The notes under the pieces were generated by a model, which was given only the letters and a program-made list of their open reading frames with translations, searched no databases and had not been told where the DNA came from. The position numbers and the translations under genes were made by a program. From Echinococcus granulosus (Eukaryota > Platyhelminthes > Cestoda > Cyclophyllidea > Taeniidae), in contig NW_020170385.1 in NCBI RefSeq assembly GCF_000524195.1, positions 573,504-637,503 on the forward strand: a stretch of DNA of 64,000 nucleotides. The letters run 5' to 3'. This document shows positions 1-21,222 of the stretch, one piece after another. Every line of letters begins with the position of its first letter. Position 1 is the stretch's first letter.

Positions 1-45
1 CTGCCTTTGTAGTAAAGATACTTCTATCAAAGTTAATTCACTCAC

Positions 46-9163
<9,118 letters not shown>

Positions 9164-10470
9164 CTAAAAATTTGATACAAACAACGTAAGACAACCACCG
9201 GATGAACAATAAAAATAAGCCCCGGATTGCCTAACAAATCATACCAATATTGCAACACAAATAAGCACAAATTATGTTGTCATGACGTAAAGACTCTAGA
9301 GTCAAAACATCAGGTTTCAAAAACTTCAGGTTTCGAATATTATTATCGAGTACAGATGCAACAATTCGAAAAAAACCCACCTTTTACGAAAGCTCAGGAA
9401 AAACCACCAAGAGAAGAATGAGTTAAATGAACTCAATGCCAAGCAGTGCAAAAAATTAGATAGTGCAGATATGACTAAAAGACTATGGGAGTTAAAATTC
9501 GCAACTAATGGGTCAAAAAATAATGCGTTACAATAAAATTCAAAAAAGCACTAGGATCTTGTTTCAAAAAAAGTCATTATTACAGTTAAATGGATTGGCA
9601 GATCAACTTCCATCGAACTCTGCTAAAATTAGACATGGTCTCGACAGTGTGAAGTCAATTTGAAAAGATTCATCTACGCATTCGGACAGCCGAAGCTATT
9701 CCCACAAAGAGCTGTTTATTGTACAAATACTTTAACAAGAAAGTGCGCACCAGGCTAAAATCACGCCACAAAAAAGACCACATATTTCAAGTTTTTGCAT
9801 TGCCCATCAGCGAATCTATTTGGCTCTGCTTACTTGCCAATTATTTCACAAAGTTGATAGACATCATCAAACAGCACATCTTCGTCTCCCATCACCAACG
9901 ATGAACTCGATCATACGCGTTCGAATAACCTCCAGAATTCAAGAAAGAGACGTTTTCTCACTGCAATATGTGGACATAAATTGATTGACTCAAACGCTTT
10001 AGGTCATGTAAAAATTTTGTAAAATTGGAATTTAATGCTTTGCAACCTAAATGTTTCGTTTGAATATCATTTAACATGATTATCAAGCATATCTTCGAAT
10101 TTTCAAACGCATTTTTAGGGCTCGTCGTAAATTTCACTACTAAAACCAATTACATTTTGTAACTACGTCCTGTAAAAAGGTAACTTTTAGCAAATTTACC
10201 TAATGTTGATTAAAACCGCTTTTTAAATAAGCCGTTTTATGTGATTTACAGTTTAACTTCTGAGCATTTAGTCCATTATCATGAATTACGCTATTTGCGA
10301 ACTTATTGTGTACAGCCGAAGATAGACTGTCAAAATTCAATATTGCCAATGTGTAGGAAATGATTTGTGTACACAACCCACACTGCTGGCCCGGCGCTAC
10401 TGACCTCTGAAAAGGAGACGAATACCAATCCCCTCCAAACCTTGGTTATCTGTGCTCATCAGTCGTACTC

Positions 10471-10659
10471 GTAGCGCCCCGAGACTCCCTGAAGACGAAA
10501 GAAGACAGTACTGGTGCAGAGTATACATATTTAGCACGAAGAAGGTGTCTGGGCTATTGGCATGGCCCAAAAGGCCGGTCCACCCAGCGAGGTACAAAGG
10601 AGCTAATTCAAAGTCCAAAAGTGGCGCCTCACCAGAACCGAGGGACAGCCCACTACCGT
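10471..10659 (+). repeat. Dispersed hairpin repeat, copy 2 (first unit of a tandem pair)
   Basis: The unit opens GTAGCGCCCCGAGACTCCCT, contains GGCTATTGGCATGGCCC with a GGCC-CAAAA-GGCC hairpin, then AAGTGGCGCCTCAC and AACCGAGG. It lies head to tail with the next unit at a period of about 189 nt. Open frames across it look like by-products of its higher GC. It could be a SINE-like or other non-autonomous element; no target-site duplication was resolved. Confidence 0.7.
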
Positions 10660-10853
10660 GTAGCGTCCCGAGACTCCCTGAAGACGAAAGAAGACAAAGT
10701 ACTCGGGCAGAATATATATATATTCAGCACGGAGAAGGTGTCTGGGCTATTGGCATGGCCCAAAAGGCCAGCCCACCCAGCGAGGTACAAGGGAGCTAAT
10801 CCAAAGTCCAAAAGTGGCGCCTCACAAGAACCGAGGAATAAACCACTATCGTA
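10660..10853 (+). repeat. Dispersed hairpin repeat, copy 3 (second unit of a tandem pair)
   Basis: This is a direct repeat of the preceding unit with scattered substitutions and small indels, for example an AT-rich expansion (ATATATATAT) where unit one has ATACATATTT. The shared segments GAGACTCCCTGAAGACGAAA, GTGTCTGGGCTATTGGCATG and CCAAAAGTGGCGCCTCAC make the duplication unambiguous. Confidence 0.75.
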
Positions 10854-11783
10854 TTACATACTCCTTAAAAATACGTCCTCCTCTAACTAACCTTTGTGTT
10901 TTAGGTTTATGGCAGCAATGGCTAAGGCTTATAAGTCTGAGAATACTACAATTTAATCGACAAGACAATTTTACGAAAACCACATGTTTTAAGTCCTCTT
11001 TCATTTTTAAAAATAGTTTTTGAATTATTCGAAACCAACGCCTCAAGTTACTCGACTGATTTCGCGGTTTTGTGCCTTCGAAAGAGCTAATCAAAATTTG
11101 CCTTTAGATTATATTGTATGTAATTAAAGTCGGAAATGCTAACTGATTGGATAGTTAAACTTGCAGCCTGCTTTTTTTCTACTGAACCAATCAGTGCTAA
11201 CAGGACTGTGTCAACATTGTAGTCCTGCAACTTCTTCTTTAAGAGGTTTCCCTACTAATCAGATTCTTGTAGTTAGAAGAATGAAATGGGAGGTAATGAT
11301 GCGTTACGGAAATGTGCAAATTTGATGGCGACTATTTTTTTAGGGAGTATTATTTATGTCGATCGATAACGTTTTCTGAGACAAGAGGTTGGTTCAATCT
11401 GCTCCACATCACCTAAATTGTCTACTCGAGTTAGCACGTATTACAACGATGACCTTCTACTTTGTAGTCCTAACTATAGTAAATGCCACTTTTCATTCTC
11501 CTCTCACAGTTTGGCATAAAATGAACATGAATGCACCATTTCGAACTTAACATAAAGCTGATTAGGGAGTTCTATACAGTCCTATAATTTCTGGTGACCA
11601 TTGTTCTCATCGATAACAAGGAATTGTTTGCCGTGCAAAACATTTCTGCTAACCTATGTGTCTATAATTATTAAAGTTATAATTATAATAATCAATAGTT
11701 ATAGAAAAAAAGTTAATAAAATTGAGGTGCGTTTAACCAAAAATCACGATCTGATAGTTAACGAAGTTCTAAATTATGTTTTT

Positions 11784-11789
11784 TTTATT
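11784..11789 (-). promoter_or_regulatory. Polyadenylation signal of the pseudokinase gene
   Basis: AATAAA on the minus strand, 69 nt past the stop codon of the pseudokinase, a normal spacing for a functional 3' end. It supports an expressed gene rather than a decayed copy. Confidence 0.45.
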
Positions 11790-11857
11790 GACAAATCTGT
11801 CAACTTAATATCAAGACTGGATTTTTAGCACAATGTTAGTTTTATATCGGTTACAGC

Positions 11858-12970
11858 TCAGCTCACGTTTGTTTTAGGCCGTCTCACTCTACCTAGCAAA
11901 TCTTGAAGAACATTTTGACCGTACATTCGAAAATATTTACAGGTGTTCAGAAGGTCGTGTTCCATCATATAGAGAAGATTTCTTTCATCATCTGCAACTT
12001 TTGCCTCATCAACCCAGTTGATATTTGCTCCAGCAGCCGCCGTAATGCGGCATTCGGGGTCAATTGTTAGAACCAACTTTAGGCTTGTCGCGAGTTGTTT
12101 GCTGCACATTTTAATAATTGGATGGGAAAATGCTTTGTCTAAACGTGCTTCCAGAGGTTGTTTCATGTCTTCAATTGAATCATATTGAAAAAAATTTACA
12201 CCGGTGAGAGATATGAGTGTAATCACACCTATGCTCCAGATATCCATTTCCTTCGTACCGAAATAAGCATATTCTTCATTTTTGGTCAATTCTGCCTCGG
12301 AATCTTGTTCTACAGCATCCAAAAGCTTTCTCAGAGCTTCTGGAGCGGTACAACTTTGACATGTCGTTAAGGGCTCATTTAAAAGGTGTGCAATTTCTTT
12401 TTTGACGCTCAAATCAGGCAAAACAACTAGGGAATGAGGAGATATTGTTTGAAATAGAACATTTGTTGGCTTTAAGTATCCATGACTGTAACCTTTGTCG
12501 TGAATAAAATGAAATGCTTGAAATAATCCGTGCAAAATAACTAATACATCACGAAACCGAACAACATGCTGTTGTAGCATCCAGTTGAATAGATCCCCAA
12601 AAAGACACATTTCAGTTATAACAACAATTCGTTGTGGTTCAGATACGAAATCTAACATTTTCATCACTGCTGGATGAGATAGGGACCTAATGCACGTTGT
12701 CTGCTTTCTTAATTTAGTTGTGACCCGCCTCTGTAGATAAGCTATACAAGAGAAGTAATTTCCAAGATGACCATAATCAGTTTTCTTAATTGATACAGCT
12801 CCACCAGAAGTCAAGTCACGGGCTGCAATCACAGTAGAAAAGCCATCGCAAAAAATCTCTCTGTAGATAAGTAATTTGTCTTCATCAAAAGCTGGTGCAG
12901 CCAATGTTATGTTTCCATTGGAATTTTCTCCATGTTCTATGCGATATGGCAACGATGTATGAGAATGCAT
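11858..12970 (-). CDS. Single-exon pseudokinase of the CaMK type
   Basis: An uninterrupted 370-aa frame from ATG at 12970; ten further in-frame codons lie upstream, but without an ATG. The kinase fold is clear: SIKK with the beta3 Lys at residue 62, SHPAVMKML, HDKGYSHGYLKPTNVLF (163 on), APE at 209-211, EMDIWSIGV, and DPECRITAAAG near the end. Catalytic positions are lost: the first two glycines of the loop are Phe40 and Asp42, the alpha-C Glu is Gln90, HRD is His-Gly-Tyr (163-165) and DFG is Asp-Leu-Ser (186-188). It aligns ungapped with the kinase at 22965-24041 from the beta3 Lys to DFG, so it is most likely its paralogue. The intact frame argues against a dead pseudogene; a scaffold or allosteric role is inference. 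A TTTTTCCAG just upstream of the ATG could be a cis- or trans-splice acceptor. Confidence 0.85.
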   Translation of the reverse strand: MHSHTSLPYRIEHGENSNGNITLAAPAFDEDKLLIYREIFCDGFSTVIAARDLTSGGAVSIKKTDYGHLGNYFSCIAYLQRRVTTKLRKQTTCIRSLSHPAVMKMLDFVSEPQRIVVITEMCLFGDLFNWMLQQHVVRFRDVLVILHGLFQAFHFIHDKGYSHGYLKPTNVLFQTISPHSLVVLPDLSVKKEIAHLLNEPLTTCQSCTAPEALRKLLDAVEQDSEAELTKNEEYAYFGTKEMDIWSIGVITLISLTGVNFFQYDSIEDMKQPLEARLDKAFSHPIIKMCSKQLATSLKLVLTIDPECRITAAAGANINWVDEAKVADDERNLLYMMEHDLLNTCKYFRMYGQNVLQDLLGRVRRPKTNVS

Positions 12971-14283
12971 GCTGGATGAAACGAATTCTGGAAAAATCAA
13001 TAAAGCTGTTTGAAATGGAATTCTACTGAATTTGCAGATTTTGAGCCTAAAAATCCGCTAACGTTTTATGCGTGAAGAGTCATTTTCGTATGTTGGTATC
13101 TTTAAGTAAAAATCACATTGAAACAAATTATTTAAGAGAGATCATCTGACGAAAACGTTCTTTACTACATTGGAGGTTCGAATTATTTCGGCGTTTGTGC
13201 CAAAGGTAGCATCAACTCATGCGACCTTTCTGGAAGCTAGCTATCTAAGAGAGCGAATCACAATTTTTAATTGGTTTAACTAATCAAAATATGAAATTAT
13301 TTCAGATGAAAGAATTCATACTGATTTAAATTAAGGGCTTTTTTGACTAGTAGAACGTGCCAGATGGCAAAGTGGTCTATTGGCTGCGTAAAAGAACGGA
13401 AATTCAGATCCAAACGCATGCGCATACATTATTCAGAAAATTTGTTTAATCAAAGCGGTTTCACCACCAATATTTTCATAAAACCGGTGTTTACTTTCCT
13501 GCACTCCACGAGGAATCTTTTGAAAAACCATAAAGAAATACTCTTGGACTATTTTGCTATGCTATCTCCACTGTAGGTGTCTCCGCAAGTCATGTTAATG
13601 ATCCTGTGAATTGAAGGTCAGCATTTATGCACAAGATTTGCATACGCAATTGAACGCCAGGTCGCTTACACGTATACATACGAACTAGCCCTAGGCGTTA
13701 TCCTGATTACCTCGGTGAGTGTGCAAAATTTTCAATGTGAACCTCCCTTCTAATGGTTTCTATGGAGTGGTCTTTGTCTTAGAATACCTCAAATTTGATT
13801 CGTGCGTGGTTTGTAGTTTTTCATATGCTACGAAACTTTAACGCTTGATAGTTTTCTATTTCATGTAATTTTGCATTGTCATTTGGTAGGCTATGACATT
13901 TTAATAGTTTTGCTCTTTGAAATATTGTTTGATAGGCATCATACGAGCTTGGTAGTTAAAATTTCAAAAAGGATTTGGCTAAATGGGGCAAGTTCGTTGG
14001 TATATGCGTATTAAAATAATGCGCTTTGCGTCTCTAGAGCTATGTACTATATTTTAAAAGATCCTAAGTGGTCCTGGCTCTGGTGGGCTAGATAAGTACT
14101 GCGCATAACTGTTCCATCCGTTTAATCCGCAAACTAAATAAGTAGCTGATACATGGATGTCTTCGAAGGCTGCCTATTTATAGCCGTTTATCTAAATCAT
14201 ATTGTGTTAATAGTATGCTTTCCAACGTTTGCTTTCCGGTCAAAGCTAATACCAATGGGTGGTACTTTCTAGGAAAGGTCACA
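12971..14283. other. Intergenic between divergent pseudokinase and YKT6 starts
   Basis: The pseudokinase (minus) and YKT6 (plus) are transcribed away from each other from this 1.3-kb segment, so both promoters should lie here. No repeat or other gene was recognised. A TTTCTAG ten nt before the YKT6 ATG could be a splice acceptor in the 5' leader. Confidence 0.5.
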
Positions 14284-14470
14284 ATGAAGCTGTTCTCCCT
14301 ACAAGTTCTCTATAAAACTGACGCGAAACCGAAATTGCTGCAGGGTACCTACGACCTCTCCAGCTTTAGTTTTTTTCAGCGTGGCAGTGTTCAAGAATTT
14401 CTGGATTTCACTGCAAAACTAGTCTGTGAAAGAACAGCACTTTGCAGTCGGGCTGCTGTACATGAAAATG
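14284..14470 (+). CDS. YKT6: YKT6 exon 1 with probable GC donor
   Basis: The exon codes from the start Met through RAAVHEN plus one base. The next bases are GCGAGTGTAT. Splicing at G|GCGAGT gives HEN-DYFCHV, aligned without gap to the human KEQDYLCHV. Splicing at AGT|GTATTT would give HENGEY-YFCHV, two residues too long and without the Asp. Confidence 0.8.
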
Positions 14471-17400
14471 GCGAGTGTATTTCTTTGTTATGCTACATCC
14501 GGATTATTGTTGATAAAGTCGTTTTGTTAGCTTTGTTTTAAATCGTTTTTCTGTAGCAGTTACTGGAATATATTATCAATCTGGAGCTGATGCGATTAGT
14601 ATACATGACTAATTTGCCGATGAAACACTCACTTGTTAGAGCATATTTGGACCCCAAGGATCGTGTCCACAGTTTACGCGTCACAATTATTATTATATAA
14701 TAATAATTGGTTGGAATAAAGGCGTAAAGTGTTAATAGCCCTCATTTTATTCACTTTTTCCCTCTTCAGACTACTTTTGTCACGTCTTTGTTCGTCAGGA
14801 TAAACTGTGTGCAGTTGTCTTCTCCGATCAAGAATACCCTCAAAGGGTAGCGCAGACACTATTAACAAAGGTAATGTTAATTTTTATCATTTTTGGGGTG
14901 CTGGTTAGTCCAATTGTTGTGTTTTGAAAGGTTTTTCAGTCAGATTTTTTTTCAAAACTTTGAGCGCGAAATTCTCCTTACTGGTACTGACCTTCGCGCT
15001 TAGACTACGGTAAACTGCTCAACGTTATTTTTTTACTGATTTATTAAAAAGATGTAGTAATGTAGCTTTTGTTATACCGGCATATACCAAACTCTTATAA
15101 TCGGGATTCCACATCACTAGGCTTTGTCTGATGGTTACTCGCCATCATCGGGCAGATAAGCACTTTAGCAACTTTTTCTTCCAGCCGAATTTTTGTTCCA
15201 TAATTTGGTTTCCTAAGCAAGGTGAAACGGCTAGATAGGTGGTAATTAAAAGTAGACTTGCCCTTTGCTAATTTTACCAATTTAAAGCAATGCCTAATAC
15301 GACCTGTAATCTGCACTACAAGTTTACCTTTGTCACATGCTACGTCTCGTTCCGCATCTTGTCCTTGTGACAAATTGTCAGGGATTGCTCACTTGAAAAA
15401 AAAACTTTAACTTGGACACCATTTTCGTTCCTGGTTGGAACGCTAGGTGTAAAAGTTAGAACTTTCTGTCAACTTCTAATTCACCTTGAGATTATTTATG
15501 GGTGGTTGAAGCGGTTGTGAAGTGTTTGATGGAGACGCCGAGTATAAATTCTTCCTGATTTCTTATTGAATCATGGTGATGGGGGATTGTGGTTGAAATC
15601 TCTAAGGATTAATCCAATGGGGTTTCTCGGTGAATTTACTCTAATCCTATTTTGTACTGTACTGGTTTTTAATTTTGCTCGTCTTGTCCCGTATTGCATG
15701 CTAATGTTTTGTCAAAATGTGCACGTAGGCTGTTTTGAATTGAGTGTGTGGTTTTTTAAATATACCGTTCCCGATGACGATAATATTTTGCTGTGTCGAA
15801 AGTTGGTTATCACCAGGCTTACGTTAGATTAAGAAAAATAATCTGCCCATTCAGAATTTTCTCCAATTAATGTAGGACCTACCATTACTTCTCACCATGC
15901 TTTGATTAGTTGAGTTTCGCGGTTAAAAGGCCTTTTGAAGGTGTTAAATTTATCCCATGTTTTTTGCTCAGCATCGTTAGCTTTCTTCCACCAACTTTGC
16001 CGGGGCCTTTTTGAAGCTCATGAATGGTTAAATCCCTCAAGGTTCCTAATGTACTCAATAAGCTAATGTAAAAATCAGATTCCCATTTGCGTGATCTAAC
16101 AAAATGCCTACTTTTGATCTTACTAACGAAAGCTTTTGGGTGCCGTCTACGACGTGCGAAAAACTATGTCCAAGTCATGTGAACTTTTTCCTGCTACTCT
16201 TCGTACATGTTTTAGGTCATGCTTTGAAATCTGCCTATTAATGCATGCACTTTAAAGGCAATTTTTCTACGTTATCATTTAGTTATTTAACCTTCGGCAT
16301 AAATTTAACATTTGAACTTACATTTTTTGTCTTCCCAAATCGCCTGACCAGTTTGCCTTGACATTTTTGTGTGATTTACGGTCTGGTTTGTGACACCTTT
16401 GATTTTCCATTTTACGCAGCACCAAACACATCGCTCCATAGGTTCGCGTTTGTCACGCTTACGTTTCACAACTCGTTATTCGATCAATTTGCAGTGCGAA
16501 GGGTGCAACCATGTGACAAACGGAGCCTGTTTAATCTAATTTTAAAAAATGAAGAATTGCTTGAGTGAATGGAACACGTGAAAAATGGTGCTGCATATTT
16601 TCGCAATCCTCTCTCCGATAGCGTTCGCTTCACCTCTGCTCTCTCCCTTTTTTGCTATATAAGCCAACTGTCCCAATTCTATTGGCCCAAATTCATTTTG
16701 GGTAACCTCTCAACAGAAGTTGAATTAGTGCCTGTCCCACATGACGCGGCTTAGTTGCCTTGACCTATACCTGCTGCCTGTTTTATATGGGAATAAATAG
16801 TCTCACTACATTTTTTGGGGCTTCAGAGCCTCCCTCAGGTGCAAACATGACAGCACACTTTATAACACTGGCGGTGCTCAAATTAATTATGCAAACCTTT
16901 TCCACCTGATTAGCGCTGTCAGCATGGCCGCTATTAACCATGGCGTTGGCGACGTTGTGACGGGCTGTCAGAGTCTAAGTGCAAAGCCTGACTGACAAGA
17001 CTAAGTGGACTCTTTACCCAATGAAATATACTAGTCACGCCTTTTTGATGAAAGTAAGGCTAGGTATTCCCGCTACACTTCCTACTATCGATCGATCTGA
17101 TATTTTTGGCGCACGTTGCCAACATCGAAAGTGACGAGCCCCATTGACACTGCATTTGCCTTAGTTTTATCATATGATACTTTGAGGCATGAGTCACACG
17201 AAGAGACTGTTCGCCTGCGAAATCTTTGCGCTATTGAAATTATCCACTGCGGTGAGTGACTTACTTTAAATTAGTAACTATTCTAAGCTAAGTAGGCTAT
17301 GAAATTCGTGCTCATTTTGTGCGCACCCATAGTTCGTCATACGCATCCCCATTTATTTAGACGCTCGAGGACTTCAGTGCCGAGTATTCGCCGTCCACAT

Positions 17401-20400
17401 GGGCTACCATGTCTGCTGGGTATGTAAGCGATTTGCATTTCACACCTCACACACACACCCCATGATCTTATTCCTTATTGGATACGCTCGATTGAAATGG
17501 CTAACTCGCCAAGGCTGCGTTTCTCCGATGCCACCGCCAGCCGTTGTTCTGCTATTGTTTGCGCATGCAAACGCTTTTTACAGCATTTTATTGGTCTTCT
17601 TGAGGCTCAAATTGTCGGAGAAATGTTGTTTTCAATTGGGACATTTTTCGTCTAATTTAGTTTGCTGTTGTGTTCACGTTAACACGGATTGCCTATTTTC
17701 TAAAGTTCCCATCATCCAAAATAGCTTACTTCCTCCGCCCACACGAGTGAGTCGACGAGCGATAAAGGGGTGGGGAAGAGCGGCATCATCAGTGCTATCA
17801 TTACTATCAGCGAAAAATTGATTTAAAAGGATGCTTATTTGAAATTTCCTTAATTTTTCATATTGTTAGAAAAGGATCTGCAGGTTTTGAACGTCTCTCA
17901 TTCACACAAGTTTGTGTACGTTGTTGATTCATTTTAGCAATTATCACCTCGAGCTTTAGGTATCTGTACATAAAGTGGATTAAGGTGGTCTTTGGAATAA
18001 CTTTTACGCTGGCGAATTTTAAATCATGGGTCTAATGTGTTGGTTCGGAGATTTTATACCCATGAAACTGCTAAAATATTCAGCAAATCTCACCAATCAT
18101 AAGGTTGGCAGTGTTGACATTTTGCGTAATTTTTGTGCCTCTGATCAATGAAAGGCTCATTTTTTAATTAAGAATTATGTGCGCATTCTGCCTCCACTTA
18201 CAGTGAATGTATTCCCATGCCACTTATATGTGCGCGTTAACATCTTAAAATGAAGCTGTCAGTTAACATACATGCTCCCAATTTTCTACTGAGTTGTGCA
18301 TTTTTAATAAGCAATTTGATTTGCGTGCGTTTGCATGCACATATTTCAGGTTTAAATAATTTGCTGCTACAGCGACTACGCGATATTATGCTCAACTCCC
18401 AAGAGAGTTTAATCACAGTGACTTACTTTAAATTCTATTATTTTCTGCGAACACACCTCTCTATTGTGTGAAATTCGATCACAGCTTATGTCACTTTGGA
18501 AAATACTTCTAAACTATTTTGGGCGGCACATTTTTTTGACACTTCCAATCTTTTGAAAATAAGTGTGTCGATTTAATGCTTTCAAGCAATCGGAAACTGC
18601 TTTCTGTTGTTTCTACTCATCTCTTTGCTTGAAAGCGAGAGAGTTCTCGAAGTTCTATGTTCATTATTATTCGGTGTGCTCAATTTAAGCTACGAATGAT
18701 CGTTGGTGGTTCACAATCAAGTTTCTAAACAACTCTACTCTCCTTTCACCCGAAATGAAGTGCTAATGTAGATACTTCCAGGATAATCGTATAATACCTT
18801 GTACATTCATCTTTCCTACACTAATCACATCTGTAAAAGTTTATTTTATCTGGAATTATTTCATAATTATTACCAAAAAGAGGAAATACAAAAAACTTCA
18901 TAAGCCTCAAAAAGTTTTCGACAAATATTTCTTTTAGAGGCGCCAACATGCGAAAGCTAGGGGAATACCTCGTCAAATATCAGGATCCTCGTCAGGCTGA
19001 TAGCCTATCAAAGTTGCAAGCAGATGTAGAGGACACAACACAAATTCTTGTGAGTTATTTGCTTCTATTCCCCCATTCTCTCTGTATGCGTATTGAAGTA
19101 ACTTGAATTAAGTATTGTACTTTTAAGGGTCTTTTGTCCGTTTTTTTGGTTTGCTTCTTTGTCCATTTAATTGCTGTCATTGCTTACAATATTTCATGGA
19201 AAGACTAAATGAACTGATTTTTCAATGCGATCTTCCATAGGTCACAATGTCTTCCTGTATTGGCACGGCATTGTGCATTTGCTTTGATGGTTTGTTCCGA
19301 AAGGTCGACAATAAATTACACGTTTGTTGTTCATCATACCTGACTCATGAATCGAAATTCCAAGCTCAGTTGCTACGAGTTATGTAAAATTTTGCATAGT
19401 TTACTTGTTTTTTTTACCTCCAAGCAAATAAAATCGTAGCATATGTATTGGCCCTAATTGAAACTTTTTAAGGGACTAATCTCGATGTGACTAATTGCGA
19501 AGATAAAGCAAAGCCATTAATTCGTTTCTCTGTCCATACTGTTTGATTTTAGATAAACTATTGCATTTGGTTTTCTATTATGTATATTTACAGGTTTCTG
19601 AAATCAGCATAACCAGAAAAGTAGTCCTTTTTATCAACTTCCCAGTATAGGGATTCCGATGCTAGTTTCAACCGCGAACTAAAAACCCTAAACTGTGCTC
19701 AGTTTGCGATCTTCCTCCTTCGTACGCACTGCAAGCACTATTCCCTCTTCATTATGTTCTTCCCAGTTAACTAAAACGTAGTTTCTCTAGCAGACAACTA
19801 ATAGCATTTGCATAAAAATTACTAGATAACGTGACCATCTATGAGTTTCATCTGCTTGAAAAGTGTCTGTTTTCTGTCATCCTTCCAATGAAATTGAGAA
19901 CTAGGAATGATACAAGAATTCATTTTGCGCCTATAATCTGGTAAATTGTCGATATCCATTTTCGGTAAAAAGTAGACAGGTAGCTATCAGTGACTATAAT
20001 GTTATTGTCTCGGTTTATTGCGGCATGTGTTATATTTTACTGTTTTCTTCGCAGCTGCTGCCTGGGGAATTTGATGAGACGTAACGATTTATTTACTCAG
20101 GAGTTGTCGGAATCAAAATTTCGCTTCTACCTCAGTTTTTCTGCTTAATGGTTTAAGTACTACTTTGGCTATACTTCATTCGCTATCTGTTATTTAGCAC
20201 CAAACTCTCGAGACGCTGATCGAACGAGGTGAAAAACTCGATGATTTAGTCAGCAAGTCGGAAGACCTCAGTTCGCAATCCAAGCTTTTCTATCAGACGG
20301 TAAACATCTACGTTTTTGTCTAAGCTAACGATGTCTTACCTTTAAAGCTGCCTGGACTTTGCTTTCTTACCAAAAGTCAGGGTTTGTATTTTTCAGAGCA

Positions 20401-21222
20401 ATCCGTTCCTTTCAGCTTTCATTTCCGTAAAGCATTTACCAAAGTCGAGTTCCGCTTAGAATGAGTTAACTTAGTGCTTTACAGACACATGGTCTAAATG
20501 TAAGATTCCAATAAGAATTTTATAATTACCTAGTATTTATCTAACTACATTTCCCACGAGTCTGCTGCTTAAAATACTTCATTACATGGGTTATATGTTC
20601 CGATTTTTGTTGGAAATTATAATGACGGGATCTGGCGTGAATCAGCTTAACGAACAGGCACATGTATATCATACTTTCATACCAGGGAACTTTGCCATTT
20701 TGGAGTATACTGGCTTCTGCGTTGTTGGCGGGAGCGAAGTTACTAAGTCAGCTTCATTACCTTCTCGGCTTGGCGATTCCGCCGATGATAGAAGGATACG
20801 CGTTTTTTGAACGTTGGATGCTTCTTCCTTCATCCAAATTAGTAGCATCTGAACAACTGAAGCTTTGGGTAGTCTGTTTTTGTGTTGGAATTAAACCACT
20901 TTTTCTTATAGATCATAAATTTTGAGGGTCCTCGTTATTGATGTACCCAGGTAGCCTTAGTCGTAGCCAGCATTTAGAGTCCATTCCTTTCGAAGAACCA
21001 ATTCAATGCTTCTTGAATGCACCAACCTTTGATTCTTTAGTGCTCATTGATAAGGCACCGATTCCGCAGTTATTTTATAAATCAACGTCATTTTCTAAGC
21101 TCTCCCTAAATTTCGCATACTTTTATTGGTAGTTATGGAAACGACTGCCTATTTATAGTCCTATTGTCTTTTTTGTTCATTTTCAGGCAAAGAAGACAAA
21201 TAGTTGCTGTAAATTTTTGTAA
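14284..21222 (+). CDS. YKT6: YKT6, prenylated longin-domain R-SNARE
   Basis: Six exons: 14284-14470, 14770-14870, 17361-17419, 18938-19049, 20198-20299, 21187-21222, summing to 597 nt, a 198-aa protein, the same length as human YKT6. The longin domain begins MKLFSLQVLYK and includes DLSSFSFFQRGSVQEF and EYPQRVAQTLL; the R-SNARE motif is SLSKLQADVEDTTQIL, then HQTLETLIERGEKLDDLV and SKSEDLSSQSKLFY; the tail is NSCCKFL. Known of the family: YKT6 acts in ER-Golgi, endosomal and autophagosome-lysosome fusion, cycles between cytosol and membrane, and is lipidated on the CC-a-a-X tail. The SNARE zero-layer Arg is in IERGEKL. Exon 1 joins exon 2 in frame with family spacing only if the donor is GC (AATG|GCGAGT); a GT four bases further on would add two residues. 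Confidence 0.95.
21187..21222 (+). CDS. YKT6: YKT6 last exon, CAAX tail
   Basis: A 12-codon terminal exon (stop included) after the acceptor TTTTCAG, encoding AKKTNSCCKFL. The two cysteines are the palmitoylation and prenylation sites of the family. The last residue is Leu instead of the Met seen in human and yeast, which would favour geranylgeranylation by the usual CAAX rule. Confidence 0.9.
   Translation, partial: AKKTNSCCKFL

Larger units (their letters stand above)
9164..11857. other. Non-coding stretch upstream of the first visible CASK exon
   Basis: Apart from the tandem repeat pair at 10471-10853 I see no supported gene. The missing CASK 5' exon (an N-terminal coding piece ending in phase 2 before A|GGGCCG) was looked for on the minus strand here and up to about 22.9 kb and not recognised. 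Confidence 0.5.

Noticed and set aside
10485..10510. CTGAAGA followed by CGAAA in each tandem repeat unit, considered as a hammerhead core
   Set aside because: There is no room for stem II between the two boxes and no cleavage-site stem was found.
10600..10660. TGGCGCC in the repeat, considered as a tRNA primer-binding site of an LTR retrotransposon
   Set aside because: No LTR boundaries, polypurine tract or gag/pol frames are present; the match is short.
13170..13200. GGTTCGAATT, considered as a tRNA T-loop
   Set aside because: No acceptor stem or anticodon arm could be folded around it.
17399..17821. 140-aa plus-strand open frame
   Set aside because: It starts inside YKT6 exon 3 in another frame and runs into the intron; composition is not protein-like.
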